Of a stretch of DNA of 64,000 bases, positions 1 to 10,665 are shown piece after piece. The notes beneath the pieces are model-generated. The model was not told the DNA's origin. It saw only the letters and a program-made list of their open reading frames with translations, and ran no database searches. Location: positions 10,395,001-10,459,000 of the forward strand of contig NC_134028.1 of NCBI RefSeq assembly GCF_964204645.1, read 5' to 3'. Source of the stretch: Tubulanus polymorphus. Its lineage: Eukaryota; Nemertea; Palaeonemertea; Tubulaniformes; Tubulanidae. Positions within the stretch are counted from its first letter, which is position 1. Each line of letters starts with the position of its first letter. Made by a program: the position numbers and the translations under genes.

Positions 1-277
1 CAGAAGAGCTCTTTCTTCAACCATGGAGGCAATGAAGTTGCAGACCAGCTTAGAGGCAAAAGTGAATCGAAATCGGTCACAAGTTGACAATCTTTTTTTA
101 AATTAGACCAGTCGAAGACTCAGTATCATCTACCCAATCGCCAAATCTCATAATTCCCCAAATTTCTTAAAACTTCGATTTTCAAATTTGCAATTCCACA
201 TTAGCTTATCCCAGAAATTCTACATTTTTTCGCAGGCGTCAAATAATTTATTAAAGTTAATTTTCTTGTTTAAATAA
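1..277. other. No gene recognised
   Basis: I see no coding pattern or repeat that I recognise. The AT-rich Polinton A sequence begins around 250, just before the TAAATG start at 278, so the left boundary of that remnant lies near here, but no terminal repeat is visible. Confidence 0.4.
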
Positions 278-604
278 ATGGGAGATAGAAATGCATTCTT
301 AGCGGCAATAAATAACAGAATAACACCAGCAAAAAAAACGATTTGTAATAAAAAAGTTAGTCGATGTTACAAAAGAAATTGAACATAAAATATTAAGATT
401 AGAAAAGATAAAAACTAAATACGGAGATACAATATCAGCAAATTTAAGTTACTGTAATGTTAGTACAACGCGAGAATTTAAAGTATTTTTACCTGATAAA
501 TGGGTTTCATTGAGTACAGGGGAATTAAAAGATTTAGAAGGATTTAAAATAATTTACCACGGGAAAAATGAATACGGTCATCATGATTTAGAAGTTGTTG
601 ATTA
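278..604 (+). pseudogene. Polinton A small OB-like protein (frameshifted)
   Basis: Copy A version of the ~117-residue protein encoded at 45836-46189 in Polinton C. The start lies in AATAAATGG. The first ~35 codons are open, then the frame breaks in an A-rich stretch near 350, and the rest reads in another frame to a TAA at 602-604. The second part keeps the family pattern: a KYGDTIS strand, a FKVFLPDKW strand, then YHGKNEYGHHDLEV at the end, which aligns with YKGKNEKGHHEIDF in copy C. The strand-rich layout with a central LPD turn looks like a small OB fold that could bind single-stranded DNA. That function is inferred from the pattern only. It is damaged, so probably not functional. Confidence 0.6.
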
Positions 605-863
605 AATAAAAGAATAAATTGATAATAAAATTAATTAAATATTAAGAATCCGAAATGACTTATCTGGACAATTTATGCTCCGCATAGATAGACAAAAGTA
701 GTGAGATATTCAATTACTTAAAAATGATATTATTTTTTTTTGCTTTTTTTCTAAAATATTAATCCATTTTTTTTATTGTGAAGTTTGGAATTTCAGAAGT
801 ATTTTTATTTTTAATAGTAGTAGTTTCAGAATTATAAATATCATAAATTTTATTTGATTTTTT
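605..863. other. Polinton A noncoding stretch with a shared box
   Basis: Around 640-712 this holds, in reverse orientation, a segment also found at 56850-56925 in Polinton C (tail of the HNH gene plus the TAGTGAGATAT box). A related TCTCACTACTTTTGT box sits near 63560 in Polinton B. The tail of an HNH gene thus seems to survive here on the plus strand directly after the OB-like gene. The rest is T-rich and non-coding. Confidence 0.45.
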
Positions 864-1103
864 TTACCAACTACATCCAATCAAAATGAATACAATTACA
901 AATCCAGTTGTAAAATATAGATATTTATCAAATATTCTATTATCAGAAGGACTAGAAATAACAATATTTCCACCATTTTTATTAACATCTTTATTATTTA
1001 TTTTTTCTTTTATAGCTTTTCTAAATTCTCTTGATTTAATTCCTAATTGCCGAGACCATTCAATTTGTTTCTGAGTTCTCGGGTTTTTTCTTCACAGTTA
1101 ATC
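864..1103 (-). pseudogene. Polinton A single-pass membrane protein (N-terminal frame lost)
   Basis: Homologue of the 122-residue protein at 55627-55995. In one minus-strand frame it reads a basic segment (QKQIEWSRQLGIKSREFRK) matching EKQIKWARELGKRSSELKK of copy C, then a polar linker, then a hydrophobic span (YFTTGFVIVFILIGCSW) and a stop at 864-866. The expected start is out of frame with this body, so one small frameshift has occurred in an A-run near 1095. As in copies B and C it overlaps the 3' end of the upstream 196-residue gene, which supports a conserved overlapping pair. Function unknown; a virion or host membrane protein is possible. Confidence 0.55.
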
Positions 1104-1633
1104 CTTTCACCTCTTCCACTTCGCTTATTTATTGAAGACAAATTTTTACTTTCAATATTTGAAAATGTTATAACTCCAGTTGATAATAATGTCATAAATC
1201 CACCTAATTGAATTGATAAATATCCAATCCATTCATTTAATTCAGTCATAACTAAATAATAATTTTTTAAATCGAAATATAATTTATTTTCATCTTGAAT
1301 TGGTAGCATATATTTACATAATTTACTATAAACTTTTACTACATTTTCTGATATCGCATCATTAATTCCAGCTATTCTCGCAGTTTCATAAATCTTAAAT
1401 AATTTAATAATTTCATCTGATTTCATTGTATCTAATTCATTATAAGTTAAGTTTTTACTAATAAAACTTTTATATTTCCCAGATGCTATTAATATTTCAA
1501 ATTGGTGTTTGCAATAAAGATAATATTCATAATTATTGTTTGTAGTAATATCATTTAAAGCACCATTATCATCTGGTGTTAATTTTGTTTCTGTTACACC
1601 TAAATCATCCAGTTTTTTCAATTGGAACATCAC
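1043..1633 (-). CDS. Polinton A conserved protein, 196 aa (202-aa family)
   Basis: Intact frame, clearly homologous to the 202-residue protein at 55988-56596 and the 192-residue protein at 62766-63344. Shared landmarks are KLDDLG near the N-terminus, NYEYYLYCKHQFEILIASGK, ELDTMKSDEIIKLFKIYETA, DENKLYFDLKNYYLVMTELN and a C-terminal membrane-like span (GYLSIQLGGFMTLLSTGVIT) followed by FSNIESK. The first 120 residues look helical. I do not recognise the function. Its survival as an open frame in a copy whose other genes are broken is notable. The start Met is the first in frame; it lacks the perfect TATAAATG seen in the other copies, so the true start may be altered. Confidence 0.6.
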   Translation of the reverse strand: MMFQLKKLDDLGVTETKLTPDDNGALNDITTNNNYEYYLYCKHQFEILIASGKYKSFISKNLTYNELDTMKSDEIIKLFKIYETARIAGINDAISENVVKVYSKLCKYMLPIQDENKLYFDLKNYYLVMTELNEWIGYLSIQLGGFMTLLSTGVITFSNIESKNLSSINKRSGRGERINCEEKTRELRNKLNGLGN

Positions 1634-2683
1634 TATTTCTAGATTTTATTTTCTTTTCACCTCCCATTTATATAACAAAAAAATTAATTGTGTTGTTGCA
1701 ACTAGAATTTCACTCTAGAATTCAACTAGAATGTAACTAAAAATATACTAGATTAACAAGCTAGTTGAAATATTATAGTTTTTATTTATTTCTTGTTGAC
1801 TTTTATTTGATTTTTGTTTCAACTACCAATAACTAATTTCAACTAAAGATATAATAGATTACCAAGCTAGTTGAGTTTAAATAAATTCATATTTAAATGG
1901 GTGTTGAAATCGAAATAGTAATTTTGACCTTTTATTATCTCGAGCGAAGCCCACAAATCGTAATGGGTCCAAAAATCGAAATTTTGCTTACAAACGAGGT
2001 TATAACTTTGACACGAAGTCATGCAATCTACTATGTTTATGTGCAAAATGTAGCTTCATCAGCTGCTAAAATCTGTTGGAAATGGAATTTTGAATATCGC
2101 GTAATCGAGAAATCGACGAATTTGTGGCGATTTTTAAAGAAATTTCAAGGAGCATTTTGTTTCATAAAACGGCTAGAAGGCCGATGTACAACGTTACATT
2201 GAAGTAAAATAACTGCTCCCTGCGGTTGGCTGAGCTCCCGCTGTCAATCAATGTAAGGGCATATTCGATTGACGCAGACAAACCGGTCTTTTGATCTTCT
2301 CATCTATTAATCTATTAATCTGCTCGGTTCTAGTTTCTCTAGTTTCTCATTTCCCAGTCATGGGAGAGTCTTATATGTTTATTTTTAATTTGATAGCCGT
2401 AGTATCGATTCCGTCTCCCCATATCTATTTCATTATGCAAATAACCGAAGATTCAATCGATACGCTACTTCACGGAAGATTATGCGCGCACAATCGAATA
2501 GGCCCAAACCTCGTGTATTGCCGCGATGATTGCTGATTAGATTTCGATGATGTTGTTCACCGAAATCAGCAGATTTTACACATCCATGAAGTTTTCAAGG
2601 AAAACCTTAAAGATTCATCAATCAGATGGCGCCTATACATTACAAAGATACCCTTCTGCGCCCGAGATATTAATATCCGTGGA
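1634..2683. other. AT-rich Polinton-like flank, then unrecognised DNA
   Basis: 1690-1880 carries repeated CTAGTTGA motifs in both orientations, including two related ~35-bp direct copies near 1750 and 1843. Similar CTAGTTGA motifs lie upstream of the 202-aa family gene in Polinton C (56640-56830) and B (63410-63540). 1900-2680 has more balanced base composition and no family I recognise; the open frame at 1897-2202 shows no protein-like pattern. Confidence 0.35.
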
Positions 2684-3237
2684 TCTCTTCTTATTTTTCA
2701 ATTTATCCGTATATTCATGATGTAAATCATGTGGAATAATATCATTTTCCTCAAGTGCATTTTTCATCGATTTTCTATCTTTATTGTAGAATAATACTAA
2801 AAATCTAAAGTTTTCTCTAAAATCTTAAACAATTGAATTATATTTTTGATTTAAACCCACCTTGTTATCCCAAAATGTCTTCCAGAGAAAGCTAAATAAC
2901 ATAATTCACTCTCTCTAATTTTAAAATCATGTAAATTTGCACAATCATCTATGATAAATAATGTATTTGCTCCATTATGAATATCAATTGCTATTTTAAT
3001 ACAATTATCTAAATTTTCTTTAACTGTTTTAGAATCTAATACAATAAATTTATTATTTCTAGTAATATTTCTCTCATAAGTTTGATTAAATTCATACGTT
3101 GGACAAAATAATACTATATTATCAAAATAGTTTTTATAAAGTTTGTAATAAATTTAATATAAATAAGTTTTTCCACAATTTGTTACACCAGAAATTAACA
3201 TATTATGAGGTTCAAATATAAATAATTCCTTATTCAT
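2684..3237 (-). pseudogene. Polinton A packaging ATPase (degraded)
   Basis: A32-type DNA packaging ATPase of the FtsK/HerA superfamily, third copy of the gene best preserved at 53936-54547. The start is in TATAAATGA. The Walker A region (SGVTNCGKTY) is intact on the minus strand near 3165-3200, and the Walker B-like segment near 2950 aligns with LFIVDDCANLHD of copy C. Frame breaks occur near 3150 and 2870 and several stops are present, so no full protein can be made. In this copy it lies directly downstream of an integrase remnant, as in copy C. In virus-like Polintons this enzyme is thought to drive genome packaging. Confidence 0.65.
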
Positions 3238-3242
3238 TTATA

Positions 3243-4178
3243 TATCTTTAATTTTTTTACTTGAGAGTATCCATTCGTTAAATTTATCCGGCCATCCAAC
3301 CCATTTTACAAAAGAATTTTTTTTCTTTTTCTTTTAACAGTTTTTGCTTTTAGTATTTATTCAATTTTATATTCTTGTTCTAGATTTTCAGTAGTTGAAC
3401 TTAATTCTTCTTCATACCCATCAACTTCTTTACCATCTAAATCTTCTAATTTATAGACATGGTTTTGTTGTTATTACCTTTTTTATTTTATATATTTCTC
3501 TAGTAAAATTACGATCGTATCCTTTGTCAAATATCTTTTTATACTTAGAAATTCTAACATTTTGACCAATTTTAAATTTAGGTTCACAAAAATCATCTAC
3601 AAGAAATGTTCCATATAAATTATTCCAAAGAATTTCAATTTTGGTAAAATATCAATCCATTTATAAGTATTATTTGCTGTGAAATATTTTGATATCTATC
3701 AAATACTTTTCCATCATAAAATTGTATTTTTTCTGGCTTTAGTTTACCACCTGAAAGAAATTTTCTTAAAACTAATGATGTTTGTGCAGCATCTTTTTTA
3801 TAAAGTGGGAAGCTCCACACATAACGACTAAAAATATCAATTATATTTAATATCCACCAATAATCATTATTATCTTTTTAAAGATTTTTCATATCAATTA
3901 TATCTCACTGCCACTGTTGATCTACATAACTTACCATAGTTTTACGAGTTTTATATTTTCTAACAATTTTTTTATGTGTAGTATATGTTGGTTGTTCTAA
4001 CATGAAATCATTTATATCTTTATATTTAACTAAATTTTGTGGGATTATCTTATCTAATTTATCTTGTTTTACTTGGCACCATATACTTTTTGCAGAAGAA
4101 TAAGCAACCGAACTCTCAGGGTTATAATATAAATTTCTTGAATATTTTTCTTTATGATTAGGAGTTTTTTACCCCCAT
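3243..4178 (-). pseudogene. Polinton A retroviral-type integrase with chromodomain (degraded)
   Basis: Minus-strand remnant of the integrase found at 54548-55620. The start ATG at 4176-4178 is in TATAAATGG and the frame breaks within six codons. Recognisable blocks are YYNPESSVAY, QPTYTTHKKIV, and MVSYVDQQWQ followed by a stop just before the first catalytic Asp region. Then come core fragments (3650-3900) and, near 3260-3470, a chromodomain-like tail. At least three stops and several frameshifts make it non-functional. Unlike copy C, the 3' end of a major capsid gene lies only ~30 bp upstream on the same strand. Confidence 0.6.
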
Positions 4179-4208
4179 TTATATATCGTTAATTTTAACT
4201 TAATATTT

Positions 4209-4307
4209 TTAATATTGAATACTATCTAATTGAGAATTTATAATATTTAATTGCGCATCAGATATAATATAAATATGCATTTTATAATTTAAACCTCCTT
4301 TTTTCTA
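4209..4307 (-). pseudogene. Polinton A major capsid protein, C-terminal stub
   Basis: Thirty-two codons that match the C-terminus of the Polinton C capsid gene (KMHIYIISDAQLNI and SQL near the stop at 4209-4211). The rest of the gene is missing: at ~4308 the sequence switches abruptly to unrelated LINE-like DNA. Its orientation and closeness to the integrase start differ from copies B and C, where a zinc-finger gene and iterons separate a plus-strand capsid gene from a minus-strand ATPase/integrase block. Confidence 0.6.
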
Positions 4308-4352
4308 TTTAGCCAAGGCTAACATTAGGGCTTCTTCGGTCCATCAGAACTA

Positions 4353-4485
4353 AGAGTAAATACTACCGAAAATATAAAAGAACAAAGCGACCGTGTCATT
4401 TCGAACAATATAGGGAATACCGTAATAAGTTACATAGATTGCTTAGAGTTGCTGAAAAGCGTTATTGTGCGGAATCCTTATTTAA
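4353..4485 (+). pseudogene. LINE fragment (endonuclease-RT linker)
   Basis: Reads a short plus-strand segment with the basic YRKYKRTKR, then YREYRNKLHRLLRVAEKRYY-like spacing. This pattern is typical of the linker between the endonuclease and reverse transcriptase domains of CR1/L2/Jockey-like LINEs. Only ~44 codons survive, between the Polinton A capsid stub and a mariner-like fragment. Identification rests on pattern only. Confidence 0.45.
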
Positions 4486-4690
4486 TGTGACGGTTGACCA
4501 GGTCGTTGGACCCTACATTTTTGAGAATGGAGAAGCTGTTACCATAAATGGAGCACGCTATGGGAGTATGTGCTAACTAAATTCTTCATTCAAATGAAGA
4601 ATTCACACACATGAAACCCATACTGCGAAACTGACATTAGATGTTCTACGTCAGAATTTTGGAAAGAGAATTCTCTCACTCTTGTGAATG
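4486..4690 (+). pseudogene. Mariner/IS630-like transposase remnant
   Basis: The blocks VVGPYIFENGEAVTINGARY and THTAKLTLDVLRQNFGKRIL match the DDE domain of IS630-Tc1-mariner transposases (the usual FFEN..VTVNG.RY and HTA...LL...F..R.IS blocks). The stretch between them, which normally carries the second catalytic Asp, is shortened and out of frame, so this is an internally deleted relic. Confidence 0.55.
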
Positions 4691-5105
4691 GCTGCCAAAA
4701 AAGGTCATACGCCGGCCATCTTCTGTCCGATCTTTGGGTTCATCAGATATGACAAACAATTAGGAAGCTATAGGTTTTATAATTCAGGGTAAGGATTACA
4801 GGATCACAGGATAGCCATCTTGCGTCTGATTGATCAAATTTTTCTTAGACTGATGTACCATGAGGTAATTCAATCAAATGTGAAAGATCATTATAATTGA
4901 TAGAAGCATCTTCAAAATTTCCTTGAAAACTTCAAAAATGTATGTTACCGGGTAAGAGCTGATTTTGACAAACAGCTGCCAGTTGGCAGTCCTAAGGCTG
5001 AAGATGTGTCTAGGGTAGATCAAGATGATTCAATGAAGCGCCTTCAAAAAAGATGGAAAAAAAGTGAACGCAATAGCCCGCTGGGACTTAAGTCCTAAGT
5101 GGGCT
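4691..5105 (+). repeat. Diverged copy of the HINE/pearl-like element, one terminal part
   Basis: Shares order and wording with 22180-22742: gccatcttctgtccgatc-like block, 'aggaagctatagg', 'tcttcaaaatttcc', 'ctgaagatgtgtctagggtaga', and the hairpin end GAACGCAATAGCCCGCTGGG followed by ACTTAAGTCC. Only the hairpin-bearing terminal ~400 bp is present. Confidence 0.55.
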
Positions 5106-5510
5106 CCAATATATTTTGATGATACAGAAGCTATAACGTACATTATTACATTTCCATGGTTTATTAATAGACACTAGTATTTCATTACTAATTTGTTAGT
5201 TAATTTAACACATTAAACACAGCAGGCAAAATAGTTCTTATACATGTACATGTACATTAATGTAGATAAAGTACAGTAGACTTCGGTTACCTAGATATCT
5301 GGGGACCGTAAAAAATTATCTGAGGTGAATGATGTTCGATCAGATTGATGTAAAAGATTTTGTTTTTCAGGAGATATGGAAGAATGCAAAATACACTGTA
5401 CTACCTGTCGCTTGAATAATTATTGTGACTTACGGCTAAAAAGATTGATACATTGTTTTTCCACTCTGTTTAGTTTAATAGTTGACCCAGCTGGACCACC
5501 TATCTACCGA
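5106..5510. other. No gene or repeat recognised
   Basis: AT-rich single-copy-looking sequence. I see no coding pattern. Confidence 0.3.
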
Positions 5511-5915
5511 GAGCGTTCACAAATTACGTACCTCAAAATCTGTTTTTCTGACCCCTTGTACCACCTTTGTATCAAATTCACTGACCCCCTCTTAGGTACG
5601 TACCATGGCGCCAATGACCCCCCCCCCCATTTATACCAAGTACACATAGAGTCCGATATAAAATAAATGTCATAACAAAAGAATTAAGCAAGTATTGTTG
5701 TTCATTGATTTTATATACCCGGTACTAAAAGCCGATAAAACACCAGTATCGGCTATTTTCATTTGAGATTTGGTGCATGAAGTACGTACCAAGATTGATT
5801 AATACCCCCTCCCTCAAAGTACATACCTTTGCTGATCCTCCTCCCCCATGTACCACTTTGTACCAAATTTCAGTAACCCCTCCCCCCAATAGAGGTACGT
5901 AATTTATGAACGCTC
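5511..5915. mobile_element. MITE with 24-bp terminal inverted repeats
   Basis: Ends are GAGCGTTCACAAATTACGTA-CCTC at 5511-5534 and its near-perfect reverse complement at 5892-5915 (one mismatch in 24). The subterminal parts are also imperfectly inverted and rich in CCCCC/GGGGG runs, including a run of C near 5620. No coding capacity. No clear target duplication is visible, so the superfamily is not assigned. Confidence 0.65.
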
Positions 5916-7218
5916 CCACCCTGTACTACTTAAAAAAAAAAATTGCGATAAATTTTTTCCATAACAGACCCGGCAGCTATAGTAGTGAACTGATTACAAA
6001 TATTTTTTTATTTTAACGACCTCGCCGCTGCGGAGAAACAAGGTATCATTTTTTTTGCATAAACAATAACTTATTCGTGTCTTTGCGCTGGACATGCAGG
6101 GAGCCTGAGTTACATACAGCTGTATTAATTACCAGGAGGGGTCTACTTGCTATTAGGGGGAGGGGGTTAAGCGTTGAAATTCATTCCAACAAGCAGAGAA
6201 AAAAGATAAAACAATATGAGGCAGTGAAATACATAATTTTTTCAAAACTTTTTAAAACTTAACGCTAGGCACAGCTAATAAAAATTCCCTTTTAATTATA
6301 GTATGCTACCACAGAATTACAAAATACATCAGATCATATCCCTATTCGGAACACACAGTAATCTAGTTTTGATCAGCTGTTGGCAAGGGCCTTCGGAAGA
6401 TAAGTTCTGGGCGATAGGTCAGTACGTAAATGCATCGTGAAACTCGAGGCGCAATACTACATAATTTTACTTTAAGTGCTCATTGTGTCTGAGGCAGGCA
6501 ATCAACAGATCATTTGTTCCGGTAAAATAGCTCCTAGCTAACTGAAGTCTACCATACAAGCTAACAAGAATGGGAAATATGAAATCTTTTCGTGCATCCA
6601 GATCCAATTCCATAGTCATTGGTAGCAATAAAACTAGTAATTATGAGTGTTTTAACCCAAGAGTCAAATATACAAGTACCAAGAACCGGCACCTGATGAC
6701 TCAAAATTCTCCTTTCACACAGTACAACAATAGTTAAAAACCTGGATCATTTAACTGGCCCACAAGTTGGTAACCACAGGTTACCAAATACCAAAAAGGA
6801 TGATACAATGGTGACAATATTAACTGAGGTAGATTAAACGCACACAAACATTGAGAAGGAAAAATAAAATATTCAACCACTTTTACAACTCACATCCAGG
6901 TAAACACATGGATTTAGATTTGGACCATTTATAACATACGCTATAATCAGCCAGTACCCACTTCCCCATGTATATTCATACACAAGGTCTTATGTCTAGG
7001 GGTCTTAGGTCAAGTGACACACATATATGGTTCGATACTAAACCTAAGACTTCCAAATGTCATATCTCTGATGAATAAACCAATTTGAGATGGCTTTTTT
7101 TAACTGATATACGTATATTAGAACCATTTTAATAGTTGGAGGACGAGTGTCGCTAGTACGCCTAGCCGACGTATTTATATATAATCGATAAAATCGACAT
7201 CATTTGTTCACTCTATTC
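5916..7218. other. No gene recognised
   Basis: Intergenic sequence with no protein-like frame and no repeat I could delimit. Confidence 0.3.
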
Positions 7219-7225
7219 ACACACA

Positions 7226-7279
<54 letters not shown>
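7219..7279. repeat. (AC)n microsatellite with ACGC interruptions
   Basis: About 60 bp of AC dinucleotides, with an internal run of ACGC tetranucleotides near 7226-7245. Confidence 0.95.
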
Positions 7280-7281
<2 letters not shown>

Positions 7282-7745
7282 CAGGACAACTCACTAACAT
7301 GCATTAATCATGTCATAAACAACAGTAGCAACAGTATACAGTGGTATGAGTTAATTAATTCAAAGTCACTTCCAAAACGATAAAATACTGTGTAAAACTA
7401 ATGAAATGACAGGAAACCATAAGTACATGTATTTCAAAAATGCACATCTGCTTACATAAACAATAACATTGAGCATGTGCTGAAATTTAGCTTTTTAGAA
7501 ATTGTATTTCCCAGTTATTACTGACCTAAACAAACCTGTGGCATATTTGATATTTGTGAATACAGTATATGACATTTGAAAATAACTTAATAGTGGTACA
7601 CAATATTCTTTTTATATGCCCTTTAAGATAATTTTGTAATGGCATAAACATAATACCTAAAACCAAATTGTTATTGTGTACTTTGGGCAAATTCAAAGTG
7701 GTTCTAATATACATGAACCGATAACACTAAGAAGTCGAAGCTTTA
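7280..7745. other. No gene recognised
   Basis: AT-rich intergenic sequence up to the MITE target site TTA at 7743-7745. Confidence 0.3.
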
Positions 7746-8240
7746 AGGCTGGCTTATGTCGACAAGCAACGCGACGCCTACTGACGCAACTAGGTTTATC
7801 GCCGATTAGCGGCAACTAGCGGCCTACGAGAGGCCGCCAGTTGCTGCTCTATCGAGTCGACATAAGCCGGCCTGCGAATTATGGTGTGAGCGGCCATCTT
7901 TATATGATGTCGCTAGCTCATTGTATTCAAAACAGAATCAGAAAGATAAAGATCTTATAGAAATAACTTTTCTAATAGAAATGTATTTCCCAATAATTCA
8001 AAATAAATCAAATTTATTCTCAAAATGCTTATCACGTGACCATCTGAGCCGTTGCAGTTGCCAGTAATCATAACCGACATAAGCACGGAAGCAACTGGAA
8101 GATCTCGTATCCCGATAGTCGGCCTCAGTTGCTGCGAATCGGAGCGCAGTCGACATAAGCTGGGCTGCGATCGCGGTTGCTCTCAGTAACGTCGGTAGGA
8201 GTCGGTAGACGTCGCGTTGCTTGTCGACATAAGCCAGCCT
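7746..8240. mobile_element. PIF/Harbinger-like MITE with TTA target duplication
   Basis: A 495-bp element whose ends are AGGCTGGCTTATGTCGACAA-GCAACGCGACG and its exact reverse complement at the right end; imperfect matching continues for ~15 bp inward. It is flanked by TTA at 7743-7745 and TTA at 8241-8243, the 3-bp TWA-type duplication made by PIF/Harbinger transposases. The motif TCGACATAAGC recurs internally near 7858, 8070 and 8148. No coding capacity, so it would need a transposase from elsewhere. Confidence 0.8.
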
Positions 8241-8681
8241 TTAGTGACTAAACCTTAGAAGTCTTAGGTTTAGTGACACCCAGAAAATCAGCTTACAGTA
8301 TACATGAACTTCTGGTTTTGTCACCAGTGCCACTAATTTTCTCATAAAATTGTGCATGTGTGTACAAAACTTATTCCCTCCCCCTAAGATTATACCTATA
8401 TGTATAAGAGTATACGCATGAGCATAATTTATATAGATGGTCCAATTTGATATGGAACAAAGGTTAAGAAGGATCTCAAATCCAAGCCTTAATTGTGCAA
8501 CTGGCCACAGAGTTGAATGCTGATAACTATAGGAGTTCATGAGATTCGCGTTTTCCACTGAATTTAACTACACATACCCGGTACATATACAACATGTATT
8601 TGAATCATGGTATGATTCAATTTTGAGATTTTCAGGAGATTAGTCTATCATGTCAACTGATTATGTATTTATATCAGTAGA

Positions 8682-10380
8682 TTAAATTGTAACATCTCTG
8701 GATTCATTCATTGTGATATTGGTTTCGGTTTCCACGTCATTGACGCCAGATATGTCATGCGTTACTGACATTGTATCATTAGAATCAGTATTAGTTTTCG
8801 ATTCAATTGTTGTTGGAAATATCGACTTTGTTGAACAGTCATTATCTGCAGTGGCTTGTCGCATATCGTCGTGGAGAGAATGTGTTTTGTGATGGCGTTT
8901 GAGTTTGTCTAATCGATTGAATTGATGACCACAAATTTCACAACAATACGGTTTCAATCCTTTCTCGTAGATGCGATGGTTTTTCAATCCGGTGCTAGTC
9001 GTGAAGGTTTTTCCACACTCGGTGCACATGTACGGTTTTAAACCTTTATGCACCCGGATGTGAGTCGTTAGATGTCCTCTTTGTCGAAAGGACATTTCAC
9101 AATATTCGCACTGAAATGGTTTTTCGCCGCTATGAACCCGTAGGTGTTTATTTACGTCTCCTTTCGTGAGAAACTTTTTACCGCAAACGGTGCAGACATG
9201 ATTTCTTTCCCCACTATGTATTTTCATGTGAGATTTAAGATGATCTTTAGCCGAGTAATGTTTTCCGCACACTGCGCATGTGTGAGGTTTCTCTCCCCGA
9301 TGCCAACGCTTATGTTTATCTAAATGACGGAGTTCCTGGTAAGATTTGCCACACTCTTCGCAGACGTGAGGTCGAGAATGACACTTGTTGTGAGATTTTA
9401 ATCTTGAACGCAAAGCAAATGATTTACCGCATGTTTCACAAGTATACGGCATCACCCCGGTGTGGATGTTCATGTGATCACGTAGATCGCACTGTTCAAA
9501 AAAACCTTTTCCGCAATCCGGGCAAATCAATACGTATTGTTTAATACCGTGCTGTCTTTGATGTTTAGCTAAACCATTCGCGGTTTTAAAGTTACTGTCA
9601 CCGCAATAACTGCAAATAAACGTCACTGTTTTACCCTGATCTTCTGAGTGAAATCTTCTCAAATGTTGCCTTAAATAATTTTTTGATTTGAATAATTTCT
9701 GACAAATTTTACACTGTAATTTGTCCTCTGTTTTACACTGTAGTTTTTCCTCTATTTTTGGTTCAATTCTTCCGGATTGATGATTGTCTTTATCGATAAA
9801 CATTGAACTTTCCCCTTCACCTTGAAGAGTAGCAGCGTCAAGTTTTGTTATTTCACTGTTTTCATATTGAGATTCACATCCTAGTAACGGAAGTTCTACA
9901 GGTGTGCCATCACCCACCAATGGTATTTCCATTTCCTCGAGGTCATTACTTTTACTGGTGGTGTTAACATCACCCTTCATTTCTAAAACTTCTTGAGTTA
10001 ATTTAACTGGTTTATTTTGTTTCCTTGAAGATCCAGATGCTTTCCGGTTGCTATGGTAAACCATATCGTGTTTCACCAGTAAACCAATATTAGGGAATGA
10101 TTTTTCACAGACTAAACAGAACTGTAGTTGTGGTATATGATCATTGTTATAAAATGAGGAGGCACCATTATGGTACCTATCATTGTTTCCGGACGTGTTG
10201 CTTTGATCACTATCATTATTACCTCGTACATCTCTGCAGTGACTATTTTCATCTAAAATAAAAGAAAATAACTGGCTTAATTAATGCTTTGCCAGGCAAT
10301 GAGAAAAATTTACAAAAAAATCAAAACTTACTCTTTAATTTAAGTTCAGCTGGGGAATGAATCCGATTGATTGCACTCAT
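8682..10380 (-). CDS. C2H2 zinc-finger protein, two exons, 539 aa
   Basis: Host-type transcription-factor gene. Exon 1 coding part is 10332-10380, intron ~10253-10331 and exon 2 8682-10252. The donor reads GTAAGT, the acceptor follows TTTTATTTTAG, and 49 + 1571 nt keep the frame exactly. An N-terminal finger (CLVCEKSF...VKHDMVYH) precedes an acidic linker. Then come ten fingers from LQCKICQKLF to RLDKLKRHHKTH, several joined by TGEKP-like linkers (HRGEKPHTC, HSGEKPFQC). The ninth of these lacks the last zinc-binding His (KNHRIYEKG). The tail is Ser/Thr/Asp-rich. Expected to bind DNA in the nucleus; targets unknown, and it could be one of an expanded ZNF family. A CTTTTAG site just upstream of exon 1 suggests a further non-coding 5' exon. 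Starting at the internal Met of exon 2 would lose the first finger, so I prefer the spliced model. Confidence 0.85.
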
Positions 10381-10489
10381 GATTCCCAACTCATAAAATC
10401 CTACTCATCGATATCTAAAAGCAATAATTATTTACTATCAATGGAAGTCAATACTTATATTATATGGTCCAGAGGCAATGCTAATGTCA

Positions 10490-10665
10490 TCTTTGGGAAG
10501 TAATGAAATGCTCGGCAACCTCACAATTTCAATATTCAATGCCCCTGGTGACAAAACATAGAAAAGTACATCCTTCAATCTCGCCATTATCATAGAATAC
10601 GCCATGAGCTACAAATTTGCTATTGATTATGGTTACAAAATGTGCATAGGCCTAGTATCAATAGG
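10490..10665 (+). repeat. Isolated monomer of the ~155-bp HINE/pearl-like repeat
   Basis: Contains the ordered landmarks 'tcaatattcaatgcccctggtgac', 'atcatagaatacgccatgag' and 'gattatggttacaaaatgtg', as in the tandem monomers at 20850-22160. One diverged unit only. Confidence 0.55.

Noticed and set aside
1897-2202. 101-codon open frame
   Set aside because: No homology pattern, no start motif, and composition unlike neighbouring genes.
5376-5919. Open frames around the MITE
   Set aside because: Repeat-derived, C/G-run-rich and without domain patterns.
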